Shown here: one piece after another, positions 35,170 through 44,533 of the stretch
Numbering within the stretch: the first letter of the stretch is position 1
How the letters are laid out: every line of letters starts with the position of its first letter
From: Candidatus Marispirochaeta associata
Lineage (GTDB): Bacteria; Spirochaetota; Spirochaetia; JC444; Marispirochaetaceae
Direction: 5' to 3'
DNA: 64,000 nt
NCBI GenBank assembly: GCA_001749745.1
Contig: JWTM01000424.1
Span: 186,001-250,000, forward strand
Made by a program: the position numbers and the translations under genes
The notes under the pieces: model-generated
What the model saw: only the letters and a program-made list of their open reading frames with translations
Databases searched by the model: none
Told to the model about the DNA's origin: nothing

Positions 35170-36591
35170 CTATTTCCGCTTCTTCCGGGCCCAGACCCGG
35201 GAGCCGCGGGTAAAGGCCTTCTTCTTCGCCACCAGTACGTACCAGAGCAGGGTCGCCACAATGTAGCCGAAGGCGACCAGTCCTCCGGCGGCGAACCAGC
35301 GCATATCCCCGGTGGCGTAGGCCTTGGCGGGGAAGTTGATCGCCAGTATCAGCGGAATGGCCGCCACGAAGGTCATGGCCGAGGCGTAGGTGTAGTCCGA
35401 GGCGACCGGCGTCTCGAACTCCGGATCCAGCACCCGTAAGAGCGCCAGGCCGGTGGTCAGGGTGCCGGTGCAGGCGCCGTAGATGATGATGGTCCTTAAG
35501 AAACGGTTGTCGCTGAAGACCCGGGATCCCATCCAGGGGATCAGGACGATTATCAGCACCGTCCCGACGGCGGCGGTGACGACGATCGGCAGCCAGTACT
35601 GCAGAGCGACGACCAGGCTGATAGCGGCGATTGAGCTGGTGACCATGAAATCGACCGAGGCGCCCGAGAGGCGGCTCAAGGAGCGGTCGTCCAGGATGTG
35701 ATCGGTCTTGAGGGCCTCCATGATCTTGCGTACCGTGAGCGCCGTAAGTGAGGCGAAGATGAAGCTGATCCCCCACAGGTTGGTGGCGAGCTCTACCCCC
35801 ATGGGGCCGGCGAAGGCCAGGGCCCAGCCGATGACCTTCAAGAGGGCGAAGCTCAAGAGGTAGGTCATCAGGACGATCATGATGTTGGCCGTCAGGGAAT
35901 CGACCGCCTCGGTCTGGGTGGTCTGATATGAGCCCACCGGGAGCTTTGCTCCCCGGGGGAAGATGCCGGTTTTTACGTCGGTCCCCTTGATCTTGCGCAT
36001 ATACTCGGGACTGATCCAGTGGTGGCGAATCCCGAAATGGATCAAAAAGATCCCGCCGAAACTGGCCATAATAAAGCCTAGGGCCGCAAAGGTAAGCCCC
36101 ACGGTCCCGGCGTCGGTGATCCCAAAGATGCGCCACCCTTCGCCGATGGCGAAGGCCTGTCCCGGGCCTAAGGCGAAGCCTAAGGGGAAGAGGAATCCGA
36201 AGCCGTGGAAAAGGTCGGGCATGATCGTCTTGATAAAGAGCCAGGTCAATACGATCCCCAGAAAGGCCTGCACCCCGTACTGATTCAGAATGATAATCGC
36301 CTGCCCCTGACGATTGCGGCCGGCACCGGCGTTCCGCTTGGTGCGTCGCAGTGCGAGGGCGATAAAGGAGATACTCAAGAGGTGATAGGCGATCTCACCC
36401 AGATACTCCTGGTTGAATCCAATAAGGGGAAAGACGAAGTTGTAAAAGGGCATCAGCAGGAATCCGGCTATAATCGAGTTGGGAATCAGGAAGCGCTGGA
36501 AGAAGCGTATCCGAGAGCGGAGTATCGTCGCTATCACCAGTCCGAGGGAGATGAATCCGGCGTGCATGTAGAAGATCCAGTTGAACGACAT
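35170..36591 (-). CDS. Sodium:glutamate symporter family protein (GltS/ESS type), 473 aa
   Basis: A polytopic inner-membrane protein with about 11-12 helices. The repeat-core motif GFALGPGQAFAIGEGW resembles the GltS GTGTAAAWG-type re-entrant loop, and a second copy occurs near YGACTGTLTTGLALLRVLDPE. It is longer than E. coli GltS (about 400 residues), with an additional soluble loop around residues 190-225. The family imports glutamate with sodium; the altered core loop makes the actual substrate uncertain. It converges with the BCCT gene and is monocistronic. Confidence 0.82.
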   Translation of the reverse strand: MSFNWIFYMHAGFISLGLVIATILRSRIRFFQRFLIPNSIIAGFLLMPFYNFVFPLIGFNQEYLGEIAYHLLSISFIALALRRTKRNAGAGRNRQGQAIIILNQYGVQAFLGIVLTWLFIKTIMPDLFHGFGFLFPLGFALGPGQAFAIGEGWRIFGITDAGTVGLTFAALGFIMASFGGIFLIHFGIRHHWISPEYMRKIKGTDVKTGIFPRGAKLPVGSYQTTQTEAVDSLTANIMIVLMTYLLSFALLKVIGWALAFAGPMGVELATNLWGISFIFASLTALTVRKIMEALKTDHILDDRSLSRLSGASVDFMVTSSIAAISLVVALQYWLPIVVTAAVGTVLIIVLIPWMGSRVFSDNRFLRTIIIYGACTGTLTTGLALLRVLDPEFETPVASDYTYASAMTFVAAIPLILAINFPAKAYATGDMRWFAAGGLVAFGYIVATLLWYVLVAKKKAFTRGSRVWARKKRK

Positions 36592-36765
36592 CTAATTCCC
36601 CTTACGCGCAGTTTGCGGCTTCGGGAAGTATAGCACAGGGTAAGGAATCATTCTCATCTTTTTGTCGGCTGGCGACCGACTATGCAAATCTATTGCCTGG
36701 CTTTATTCCCCCTGCAGCGGAAATCAGGTTATGCTGCATCCCACCAGAGTATAGGGAGCAGAGTA

Positions 36766-37704
36766 TTGATACAGGAGATTTTCTCAACCCTCGGTAGCGT
36801 CAGCGTCCCCATCCTGATTCCGGTTGTCAGCGGCGTTCTGCTGGCCCGGTTCCGCCAGTTGGATACTGGGCCGCTTTTAACAACGGTACTTTATGTTCTT
36901 ACTCCGGCTATCATCTTTACCAACCTGGTGAGCGCCGAGATTACTGCAGAGGACCTTCTGAGCGTCTCTTTGTTCACCGTGAGCAATATTCTGCTCTTGT
37001 GGTTGACGGCAAAACTCCTCTCCCGAGCGCTCCGGCTTTCGGAGTCCGAATCCGCCGGACTGACCCTGGTTTCGACCATATCCAACAGCGTCAATTACGG
37101 TTTGCCCCTGGTGCTATTCGCCTTCGGGCAGGCGGGGCTGGAGAAGGCGACGGTATATGTGGTTCTGATGATCATCATCGTCAACACCTTCGGCATCTAT
37201 CTGGCCGCCCGTTCCCAATTTTCCGCCCGGGATGCCGTTAAATCTGTTTTTGCTCTGCCGGCCGTATACGCCGTACTGGCGGCCTTGATTGTACGGTGGA
37301 GCGGTCTCAAGCTTCCGGAGAGCATCGATACAGGTGTCTCTATGCTGGCCGCCGCCTACTCGCCGATTGTTTTGATTGTCCTGGGAACACAGATGATGAG
37401 GATAGAACCGTCGGCGATCTCCTCCGAAGGGAAACGGAGCTTCTGGGCGGGAATGGCGGTACGAACCCTTTTATCGCCGCTCCTTGCCACACTGATGTGC
37501 ATTATCCTGGGAATCGACGGGCTCCTGCGGGCGGTGCTGATTATCGAAGCCTCGATGCCGGTGGCGGTTACGGCGGTTATCCTCGCCGATCGCTTTGATG
37601 CCGCCGTTAGGACGGTCTCCCTCTCTATTCTCTGGTCGACGCTGCTCTCCTTCCTTGTTCTCCCGGTTCTGATCGTACTGGTCTCTCGATACAGCGGGGT
37701 GTAG
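36766..37704 (+). CDS. AEC (auxin efflux carrier) family transporter, 312 aa
   Basis: An inner-membrane protein with ten predicted helices in two halves separated by a charged loop near the middle. The family patterns PILIPVVSGVLLARF and ISNSVNYGLPLVLFAFG are visible. Bacterial members transport malate, malonate or other organic acids. The open frame starts at 36682, but I prefer the TTG at 36766, preceded by AGGGAG at 7 bases and giving the usual length. The gene is single on the plus strand; its substrate is unknown. Confidence 0.88.
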   Translation: MIQEIFSTLGSVSVPILIPVVSGVLLARFRQLDTGPLLTTVLYVLTPAIIFTNLVSAEITAEDLLSVSLFTVSNILLLWLTAKLLSRALRLSESESAGLTLVSTISNSVNYGLPLVLFAFGQAGLEKATVYVVLMIIIVNTFGIYLAARSQFSARDAVKSVFALPAVYAVLAALIVRWSGLKLPESIDTGVSMLAAAYSPIVLIVLGTQMMRIEPSAISSEGKRSFWAGMAVRTLLSPLLATLMCIILGIDGLLRAVLIIEASMPVAVTAVILADRFDAAVRTVSLSILWSTLLSFLVLPVLIVLVSRYSGV

Positions 37705-37779
37705 GATGGGGATGGAGTTGAACCCCCGGAGGGAAGACTTCATCGCCTGCGGCCCGCTCTCTTCAGAGGAACGGATGAT

Positions 37780-38439
37780 CTAGTCCTGAGAGATCAGGCT
37801 TTCCAGCACCGAGATCATCGCGTCGGGATCGGGCCGGAGCGTGTAGTCGGCGCCGGCTTCGGCATATACTACGATGCCGGAGCGGTCGATCACGTATCGG
37901 GCCGGCATAGGCAGCGTCCATGAGTCGTCGCCGTTATGTCGGGTCAGATCGATCTCCAGCTCATCCCGGTAGAGGGCGATCAGTTCATCATTCAGTCGGA
38001 ACCGGAGGCCGAATGCGTCGGCTGTTCGGTTGCCGGGGTCGCTGAAAAGGTCGAAGTTGAGGCGGAACTTCCGATGAATCTGCTTGACGAAATCCCCGGT
38101 CTCCGGCGATATCGCCACCATGCGGGCGCCTGCGTCCTCGACTGCTTGAGTGTAGGAGTTGAGATTTTGCAGGTCCGCATTACAGTAGGGGCACCAGACT
38201 CCCCGGTAGAAGGTAATGACCAGCGGCCCCTCCTGGAGTAGAGAGGAGAACTTTACTTGCAGGTCCTCTTGGTTCGAGAGAAGAATCTGCGGCATCTTAT
38301 CGCCTACGGCGAGAATACGCTCTTCTTGGCCGGATTGAATCAGTTCCTCGGTTGCCCGGTGCATAATCTTAACCTGACGCGGTTCAAGGCTGGTTTCTAT
38401 GCTTTGTCTGATTGATGAAAGGTGTTCCTGAAATGTCAT
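37780..38439 (-). CDS. Peroxiredoxin-like (AhpC/TSA fold) protein, 219 aa
   Basis: A thioredoxin-fold protein of the peroxiredoxin-like family (PRX-like2). The motif YRGVWCPYC gives Cys83 and Cys86 in a CxxC arrangement, in place of the usual single peroxidatic Cys with PxxxTxxC. A helical N-terminal region of about 40 residues precedes the fold. It probably reduces peroxides or disulfides in the cytoplasm. It lies 28 bases downstream of LtrA, so the two are co-transcribed. Confidence 0.9.
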   Translation of the reverse strand: MTFQEHLSSIRQSIETSLEPRQVKIMHRATEELIQSGQEERILAVGDKMPQILLSNQEDLQVKFSSLLQEGPLVITFYRGVWCPYCNADLQNLNSYTQAVEDAGARMVAISPETGDFVKQIHRKFRLNFDLFSDPGNRTADAFGLRFRLNDELIALYRDELEIDLTRHNGDDSWTLPMPARYVIDRSGIVVYAEAGADYTLRPDPDAMISVLESLISQD

Positions 38440-38467
38440 GTTGTGCTCCTTGTAGTCTATTTTCCGT

Positions 38468-39598
38468 CTACCAGGGGAGGTGGCGTACGGCGATCTCCTC
38501 GTCGATCATGTAACGGAAGGTAATGGCGATATATACGAAAAGGGCCGCGTTCAGGCCGGCTAAAATGTATTCCGGTCGAGGTAAGAGCAGGGAGAATCCT
38601 GAAATCAGTAAAGAGATCAGGGTGTTCTGAATGATGTACTTCCTGATCTTCTCATACAGGATGTAGTAGCTGATCTGCTTCCCCGTAAAGAACATGACCA
38701 TGCCGATAGCGGTCAGAACTCTAAAGGTTTCCAGATTGAGGTCGCTGAGGATCGCATGCCGGATCAGATTGGCGATTACCGACAGACCCATGAAGAGCAG
38801 GAGGCTCGGGAAGATCAGCACAGAAGGGCGGGCGGCCTTATCCGACTCCTCTAGTAGATATATGAAGTCGAAGAGAATCCACCAGATCCCGCCGATAAGC
38901 ACGAATCCTGAAAAGGCGGCCAGGGTGTTGTGAAGGTTCCAGCTGATATCGGTCAGGGTGTGAGCCAGGCTGATGACCGATTCGCCCAACAGGATAATGA
39001 TCAGGAGTCCGATCCGCTCCACTAAATGCTCTCGGTGGATCGGCACCCGGTTCAGATTGCGCCCTATCAGTCCGGGCAGTATGAAATCGAGCAGAATACT
39101 GAAATAGACTAGATAGTAGCGGAGACCTACGGGCAGCAAAATCGAGAGAAGGCCCAGCAGGGCGGTACCGACGTAGATACGTCCCAGCAGCCGGGCATGT
39201 TCGCTATCCTCCGGATGCTGTCCGGCGCTGGAGAGATAGAGCCCGGCCATAAGCAGTCTGATTAGGGAGTAGAGAACGATAAAACCGTGGTAGACCCGGT
39301 CGAAATCGACGTCGATAAAGACCGAAAGAGCGATCATCAACAGCATAATAATCAGGGTTGTAAAGCGGTGCGACTTACTGTCGGTGTCATAGATGTTGAA
39401 GTAGACCGTATGGTTGATCCAGAGCCACCAGACAGGAATAAAGAGGAGCGGGAACTTGAGAATATACTCCATCTCCAGATGGCCGTGATGAGTGTGAGCC
39501 AGAATATGGGTAATCTTGCCGATTACCACAACGAAGATAAGGTCGAAGAAGAGTTCCAGCCATGTGGCGTGCCGGTGTTCATCGAAATATTTCAGCAT
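38468..39598 (-). CDS. Low-temperature-requirement protein A (LtrA) family membrane protein, 376 aa
   Basis: A polytopic membrane protein with about ten helices. The N-terminal signature ATWLELFFDLIFVVVI and the central HLVERIGLLIIILLGESVI are diagnostic for LtrA. LtrA was first described in Listeria as needed for growth in cold; the biochemical role is not known. It is the first gene of a two-gene unit with the peroxiredoxin-like protein, and divergent from an AraC regulator across 169 bases that contain no other recognisable gene. Confidence 0.9.
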   Translation of the reverse strand: MLKYFDEHRHATWLELFFDLIFVVVIGKITHILAHTHHGHLEMEYILKFPLLFIPVWWLWINHTVYFNIYDTDSKSHRFTTLIIMLLMIALSVFIDVDFDRVYHGFIVLYSLIRLLMAGLYLSSAGQHPEDSEHARLLGRIYVGTALLGLLSILLPVGLRYYLVYFSILLDFILPGLIGRNLNRVPIHREHLVERIGLLIIILLGESVISLAHTLTDISWNLHNTLAAFSGFVLIGGIWWILFDFIYLLEESDKAARPSVLIFPSLLLFMGLSVIANLIRHAILSDLNLETFRVLTAIGMVMFFTGKQISYYILYEKIRKYIIQNTLISLLISGFSLLLPRPEYILAGLNAALFVYIAITFRYMIDEEIAVRHLPW

Positions 39599-39767
39599 TA
39601 CACACTGCCCCCGGTCTATTATGTCGCAACCAGAATACAGTCAGGTTTTCGCACCGTCCATTGTGGATACTCTATTACTCTTGCCTGATCCTGCTTTATT
39701 TGATGCTTATATACCGTTAAATGATAGCAAGCTTGCCTTTTGATGGATAATCTTCTATGGTGTCCCC

Positions 39768-40664
39768 ATGAGTGGGATTCCCGATATACTCAGAAATATG
39801 AACCTCTCCGAAGGGTATTCTCAAACCATTCTGCCGGAGGTTCGTCTCTTTAAGACCTCCGCACCCAGCGGACGGGTTCCGTTAATATATAATCCCAGTA
39901 TCTGTTTTATCCTGCAGGGTGCGAAGCGGGGCTACCTGGATGGCTTCGAGTTTCAGTACGATCCGCACACCTACCTGGTGGTCTCGGTCGTGACTCCGCT
40001 GGAGATGGAGACGGTCGCTTCTCCGGAGAAGCCCTTGTACGGGCTCTCCCTCGCTCTGAATCTGGTTGAGATCAACCGACTCGTCGCGATTATCGAAGAG
40101 GCCGGGTCCGATTTTGATCTCCGGGATGAGGCGCCGCAGATCGCGCTCGGTCCGGCGCGGATGAGTTTCACCATGGCCGAAGCCCTCGCCAAACTGGTGG
40201 GGACGCTCAACTCCGAGGCAGATGCTCGAGTGCTTGGTCCGGGACTGATCCGGGAGATCTATTATCACGCGCTGCAGGAGGAGAAGGGCGGATTGCTCTA
40301 CAAGCTGACCCAATATAACGGCCACTTTTCCCAAATGATCAAAATCATGTCCCGCATCCACGAAAACTATCGGGAGAAGCTCTCGGTGGATGAACTTGCC
40401 GCCCAGGCCCATATGAGCGTCTCCGCCTTTCATCGGGCCTTCAAGGCGATCGCCTCGGAATCTCCTATTCAGTACCAGAAGAAGATCAGGCTTCACAAGG
40501 CACGGGATATTCTCTTGAAAAAATCCCTGAAGAGCTATCAGGTGGCCGAAGAAGTGGGGTACGAGAGTCCTTCCCAGTTTAGCCGGGAGTTCAAGCGCTT
40601 TTTCGGCTATAATACTGCAGAGCTCCTGAAGACGAACAATCCTATACGCGCAGCTGCAAGCTGA
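39768..40664 (+). CDS. AraC family regulator with AraC_N domain (YqhC-like), 298 aa
   Basis: An N-terminal AraC_N ligand-binding domain (about 20-170, with PSICFILQGAKRGYL) and two C-terminal AraC helix-turn-helices (about 195-290, with LSVDELAAQAHMSVSAFHRAF and GYESPSQFSREFKRFFG). E. coli YqhC, of the same build, activates aldehyde reductase genes in response to aldehydes. It precedes a thioesterase with a 1-base overlap (TGATG), so the two are translated together; its targets are unknown. Confidence 0.9.
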   Translation: MSGIPDILRNMNLSEGYSQTILPEVRLFKTSAPSGRVPLIYNPSICFILQGAKRGYLDGFEFQYDPHTYLVVSVVTPLEMETVASPEKPLYGLSLALNLVEINRLVAIIEEAGSDFDLRDEAPQIALGPARMSFTMAEALAKLVGTLNSEADARVLGPGLIREIYYHALQEEKGGLLYKLTQYNGHFSQMIKIMSRIHENYREKLSVDELAAQAHMSVSAFHRAFKAIASESPIQYQKKIRLHKARDILLKKSLKSYQVAEEVGYESPSQFSREFKRFFGYNTAELLKTNNPIRAAAS

Positions 40665-41140
40665 TGGAGGGGCGATCAGTATCGGAAAATTCCGGGGCGC
40701 TCCAGCGAATGCAGCGCCTTATGGAGGAGGAGATCCCCCTGGCCCGGGCGGGCGGCTTCCGGCTGCGTGAAGTTTCCGCCGATCGGGTACGCCTCTGGGG
40801 GCCCTACGAGAAAAACACCAACCACCACCGGACGGTCTTCGGCGGAAGCATCAGCACCGCCCAGATCCTCTGCGGCTGGGTGATGGCCCAGAGTTTGCTG
40901 AACCGGATCGATCCCGCCGGCACCATCGTGATCGAGCGGCACACAACCGAGTTTTTGAGTCCCCTGCGGAAGGACTTCATCGCCTGCTGCACGGGACCGG
41001 ATAATGTGGAGGTCGAGAGGATCAAGCGCGAGCTAAAGCAGTCCGGACGCAGCCGCTTGGAGCTGCAGGTTGTGCTATATCCGGAGGAGGGCACTCGCGA
41101 GGCCGCCCGGTTCAGCGGGGTCTATTATATGCGGGGATGA
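40664..41140 (+). CDS. Hotdog-fold thioesterase (YiiD C-terminal domain type), 158 aa
   Basis: A single hotdog domain of the thioesterase_4HBT-like YiiD_C family. The motif TNHHRTVFGGSISTAQILCGW carries the conserved N-x-x-x-T-x-F-G-G-S pattern on the central helix. Family members are acyl-CoA or acyl-ACP thioesterases, but activity is often unproven. Translationally coupled to the AraC_N regulator upstream. Substrate unknown. Confidence 0.82.
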   Translation: MEGRSVSENSGALQRMQRLMEEEIPLARAGGFRLREVSADRVRLWGPYEKNTNHHRTVFGGSISTAQILCGWVMAQSLLNRIDPAGTIVIERHTTEFLSPLRKDFIACCTGPDNVEVERIKRELKQSGRSRLELQVVLYPEEGTREAARFSGVYYMRG

Positions 41141-41152
41141 AACTCCGTCGGT

Positions 41153-42304
41153 TTAGGGCGACACCCTCCGCACGCCTAGGCGAAAGCTTCCGCTCGGGGA
41201 TGATCCGTCGGCAATTCGTTCTACGCTGACGTAGATGGTCGAACCGGCTGAAAGGGCGGGGTATTCTAAACGCGGCTCATCCCTCGAGGAGGACCTCATC
41301 CGGTGCCAGTAGGAGGCATCCCTTCCATAGTCGACCAAGGCCAAGCTATCTGTGTTCCCATTCATCTCGATAGCGTAATCGAGGGTGTCAGGCGCCGTAA
41401 AGCTGAAGTAGACCGCGCCGTTCGAATCGATGCTGCCTTCGACGTATCGATCCGGAGACAGAACGATAGGATCTTCGATGCTACCGGCGGCCAGGCGCTG
41501 CGTTTTTGGGGCATCGTCGCTGGAGTGCTCGGGTACCCGCACCAGGCGTACCACATCCATCTCTCCCTCCGGACCGGAGACCTTCATGTAAACCAGACTC
41601 CCCGGTACCTCCGGAGAGATTGCATATACGACCTCCCTCCCGTCATCAATCTGGTTCACCACCAGGTCGGCCTCAAGTGGGCCGTCTGGACCCTCGACCT
41701 CCTCCCGTCCTATTAGCCTGGCTCCAGAGTAGCTGCGCCGGAATGCATTGCGCAGCTCTTCGTCGCGTTCCATCTCTACTTGTTCGGCAATCGCATCGGC
41801 CCCGAGTTCTTCGACAGCCGCGATGTACTGCTCGCCGATCATGGTTGTGCGTTCTTCAAGCGCCCCGGTTTCCGGATTTAGATAACGGATTGTCAGCGGA
41901 ATTCCTGAGGGGAGCACATCGACCTCGTACTCGATTTTATAACCGGCCCCGCTTATCCTGATCCTCCAGGTCTGCAACTCCTCGGCGCTGATGAGAATAA
42001 GAGTTTGCTCGAGGGTGATCAGATCCTCGCCGTAGCGGATCTCCATAATCCGTCCCTGACCGGAAGCGTAAGTTCCCTGATCCATTCTGAAGATTCTGTA
42101 GAGATAGTCCTCATAGATCGTATCTCCCCGGGTAAATTGACCGAAGTAATCGAGACTCATGAGATGGAGCTCCAAACGAATAGCGGGGGTAAGGAGTTGA
42201 ATCAGCTCGGTTTCCTCCGGTGATGCCGAGGATTGAGGGATTAAGAGGCTGAGCGGGATGACGAGCATGATGAGGGTGAGGGCGATTCGTCGGAGTCTGG
42301 ACAT
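41153..42304 (-). CDS. Secreted protein with PPC-like C-terminal domain, 383 aa
   Basis: Not assignable to a known enzyme. A signal peptide is clear (basic start, hydrophobic core, cleavage near SSASPEE). Residues 30-250 have an outer-membrane lipoprotein-sorting (LolA/LolB-like) flavour: an initial helix, then strands with EDYLYRIFRMDQGTYASGQG and repeated charge-rich beta segments. Residues 275-383 look like a PPC-type beta-sandwich (GSIDSNGAVYFSFTAPDTLDY; STIYVSVERI), which in other proteins is a secreted adhesion-like module. The gene lies downstream of a promoter region with two TATACGTATA palindromes. An outer-surface role is likely. Confidence 0.7.
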   Translation of the reverse strand: MSRLRRIALTLIMLVIPLSLLIPQSSASPEETELIQLLTPAIRLELHLMSLDYFGQFTRGDTIYEDYLYRIFRMDQGTYASGQGRIMEIRYGEDLITLEQTLILISAEELQTWRIRISGAGYKIEYEVDVLPSGIPLTIRYLNPETGALEERTTMIGEQYIAAVEELGADAIAEQVEMERDEELRNAFRRSYSGARLIGREEVEGPDGPLEADLVVNQIDDGREVVYAISPEVPGSLVYMKVSGPEGEMDVVRLVRVPEHSSDDAPKTQRLAAGSIEDPIVLSPDRYVEGSIDSNGAVYFSFTAPDTLDYAIEMNGNTDSLALVDYGRDASYWHRMRSSSRDEPRLEYPALSAGSTIYVSVERIADGSSPSGSFRLGVRRVSP

Positions 42305-42391
42305 AAGCTCTCCTTCTAAACTAGGGCTGCTCTCTACACTCTAACTCTTCTTCCCCGGGAACACAAATTTCATTGCGTCTTGCGTTTCGCG

Positions 42392-42424
42392 TATACGTAT
42401 ACTCCGAATGAGATTATACGTATA
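42392..42424. promoter_or_regulatory. Two TATACGTATA palindromes upstream of the secreted protein
   Basis: TATACGTATA occurs at 42392-42401 (extended to GTATACGTATAC, 12 bases perfect) and at 42415-42424, 23 bases apart from start to start, about two helical turns. Both lie about 90-120 bases before the start of the gene at 42304. They are a likely operator; the protein is unknown. Confidence 0.55.
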
Positions 42425-42460
42425 GCTGTTCCGGCGAGTTCCTTCCAGTTGCGCTAACTC

Positions 42461-44383
42461 TCAATCATAAATCTCCTTCCGCCGGTACTCTCGCCAGACT
42501 GTTTCGAACCAGAGTTCCGATGAGGGGATCTCCCGCCTCTCGATCCAGGCGTTTACCGCCTCGCCGTTCGCTTGCGCTTCCGTCGTCTGTACTCGCTCTC
42601 TGAAGGAGGGATCCTCCTTCTCGATAATCCACTTCTCCCCGAGGCCGGGGATCTTTTCTCCCGCGGGAGAGAGGATCATGGCCGATCCTCGGCTGCCGAT
42701 GCCGGATTCCACCGCGTAGAGGATGGCTCGGAGGTAGACTATATGGGCCAGGCAGAGATGTCGGTTGCGGAAGAACTCTCGTAGATCCCCCCCCGATTCG
42801 ATCGCGGCTCCGTCGGCCTCCATGCGCGCCAGTTGGGTCTCTCCCTCTTCTATGGCGAGGCGGAGCTCCCTAACGCTTCGAATAAAAGCTCCGTATCGGG
42901 ACATGCGCGACTGAAACTCTTCTCGCTCTTCCCGCCAGCTTCCCCGGGAGCTTTTCCCCTTCGCTATAAGCTTTTCAATGGCCCCTATTCGCCGTGAGGC
43001 CTCTTCCTCGAACTTCTTCGTATCGAGACTCCGCCCCCGATAGAGTGATCCGATATATTCAGCCGCCCTGATGCCGCCGACCTGGCCGCTGTTGAGGGCC
43101 GATCCCCCGGGGCGGGCGGCTCCGTGAGAACCGTTGACTTCTCCCACCGGGAAGAGGCGGGCGATATTCTCCGACTGCCACCAGGCGTCGGCGGCGAGGC
43201 CGCCGTTGTTGTGCTGGGCGCAGACGGCTATTTCGAGCATCTCGGTACGAATATCGATCCCGTGATCCAGGTAGAGCTCGATCGCTCCGGGATTCATTTT
43301 CTCTAAGCGCTCGATGGGCGAAGTGAGGAGGGCATCAGATTTTACCAGGTACTCCCGGGCCTCCGGCGAGAGTTCGTCGAAGGAGAAGCCTTTAGGATTG
43401 GAGCGGTAATCGAGATAGACCTGACGTCCTTTCTCCACGGTCTCGATGTAGACGAGGATATCGATGATCGACGATCCCGACAGGACCTTGGCCGAGTCGA
43501 AGGGCCACTGGTAGCCCTTGAGGAATACCCGGGAGTTCATCTCTCCCGGATCGGTAAAGTAGTCCCGGAGGAACTCCTTTTCACCCTTTCCGGTCTCCGG
43601 ATCGACGCTGATAAAGCGCGGAATAACCTGCATGTAGGTTCCCGAAACATTCCAGCGGAACTTGGTCGAGGCGAGGCCGAATTGACTCTCGGGAAGATTT
43701 GCCGCTCTGGCTCCCTCGCGCAGCGCCAGGCCGATCGCGCCGGTATGGCAGTCGGGATAGACACTGGTTCTATAGATTCCTCCGGGTCCGCCTACGGCGA
43801 ATATTACATTCTCGGCCCGGTAGAGTTCCAGCTGATCATCATTGCCGACTGCAATTGCTCCGGCGGCCCGTCGCGATCCGTCCTGCTCAATGGTGATGAG
43901 TTCGATCACATCCCGATTCTCTCTAATGGGGATGGAAGCGGCCTGGGCCTCCCGGATCAGGGCCCGGCACATTTCCCTTGAAGTGTAGGGGCCGATCGAT
44001 GTGGCTCTTTGGGCCGGATCGTGATCGGTTTTGTAGCCCGCGTACTGGCCGTAGCGGTCGGTGGGAAAGGGGACGCCCAGGTTGACCAGGTTCAGGAAGG
44101 CCCGGGGGGAGACGGCGGATTCAACCAGGGCCAGGTCCCCATGCATCGAGCCGCCGCGGTAGTAGACTTCAGCCATCGCCCGCGGACTGTCGCCGTCGGC
44201 TCCGCAGAGGGAGAGCTTATAATAGGTCTGTTTATCGCTCCCGGTGTTCATGGAGGTCCCTTTATTCAGACCCTCGGTCAGAATCAGGATATCTTCTACT
44301 CCGCGCCGCCTGAGTTGAAGGGCCGCATTGAGTCCGGCCGCGCCGCTTCCGATTACCAGAGTGTGTACATCCGTCCGTTTCAT
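42461..44383 (-). CDS. FAD-dependent oxidoreductase (fumarate reductase/succinate dehydrogenase flavoprotein superfamily), 640 aa
   Basis: A Rossmann FAD enzyme. The dinucleotide motif is TLVIGSGAAGLNAALQLRRR, the second FAD region is VIFAVGGPGGIYRTSVYPD, and the C-terminal motif LFPVGEVNGSHGAARPGGSA closes the active site. The C-terminal 150 residues are a helical domain. The superfamily includes fumarate reductase, aspartate oxidase and APS reductase alpha (AprA); none fits clearly because partner subunits are absent. It is monocistronic; upstream lies TTGCATGCAA, a 10-base palindrome. Confidence 0.82.
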   Translation of the reverse strand: MKRTDVHTLVIGSGAAGLNAALQLRRRGVEDILILTEGLNKGTSMNTGSDKQTYYKLSLCGADGDSPRAMAEVYYRGGSMHGDLALVESAVSPRAFLNLVNLGVPFPTDRYGQYAGYKTDHDPAQRATSIGPYTSREMCRALIREAQAASIPIRENRDVIELITIEQDGSRRAAGAIAVGNDDQLELYRAENVIFAVGGPGGIYRTSVYPDCHTGAIGLALREGARAANLPESQFGLASTKFRWNVSGTYMQVIPRFISVDPETGKGEKEFLRDYFTDPGEMNSRVFLKGYQWPFDSAKVLSGSSIIDILVYIETVEKGRQVYLDYRSNPKGFSFDELSPEAREYLVKSDALLTSPIERLEKMNPGAIELYLDHGIDIRTEMLEIAVCAQHNNGGLAADAWWQSENIARLFPVGEVNGSHGAARPGGSALNSGQVGGIRAAEYIGSLYRGRSLDTKKFEEEASRRIGAIEKLIAKGKSSRGSWREEREEFQSRMSRYGAFIRSVRELRLAIEEGETQLARMEADGAAIESGGDLREFFRNRHLCLAHIVYLRAILYAVESGIGSRGSAMILSPAGEKIPGLGEKWIIEKEDPSFRERVQTTEAQANGEAVNAWIERREIPSSELWFETVWREYRRKEIYD

Positions 44384-44412
44384 ATCCCGATCCTTTGGTG
44401 TTCTTTAATTTG

Positions 44413-44503
44413 TTGCATGCAATTGTAGGCAACGGGCGATGGGTTGTCAAGCACCGCTGCACTTACATCCGCGCTATGGATAACTTAAGATGGATAACCT
44501 AAG
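44413..44503. repeat. TTGCATGCAA palindrome and 14-base tandem repeat
   Basis: In the gap between the FAD oxidoreductase and the esterase, TTGCATGCAA lies at 44413-44422, about 30 bases upstream of the oxidoreductase start. ATGGATAACYTAAG is repeated in tandem at 44476-44489 and 44490-44503 with one difference. The palindrome is a possible operator; the tandem may be a site for a dimeric regulator or a slippage product. Confidence 0.5.
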
Positions 44504-44533
44504 ATTGACGCAGAGAGGATTTTCTTCGTACTA

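Noticed and set aside
35072..36136. A 354-codon open frame overlapping the GltS-like gene on the same strand.
   Set aside because: It is Arg/His/Gly/Asp-rich without membrane or domain motifs, while the overlapping frame codes a clear multi-helix transporter.
37705..37779. A tRNA or tmRNA 3' end on the minus strand (GGTTCAACTCC T-loop-like segment).
   Set aside because: A T-loop-like piece is present, but no matching acceptor strand and no anticodon or D-arm fold can be drawn within a plausible distance.
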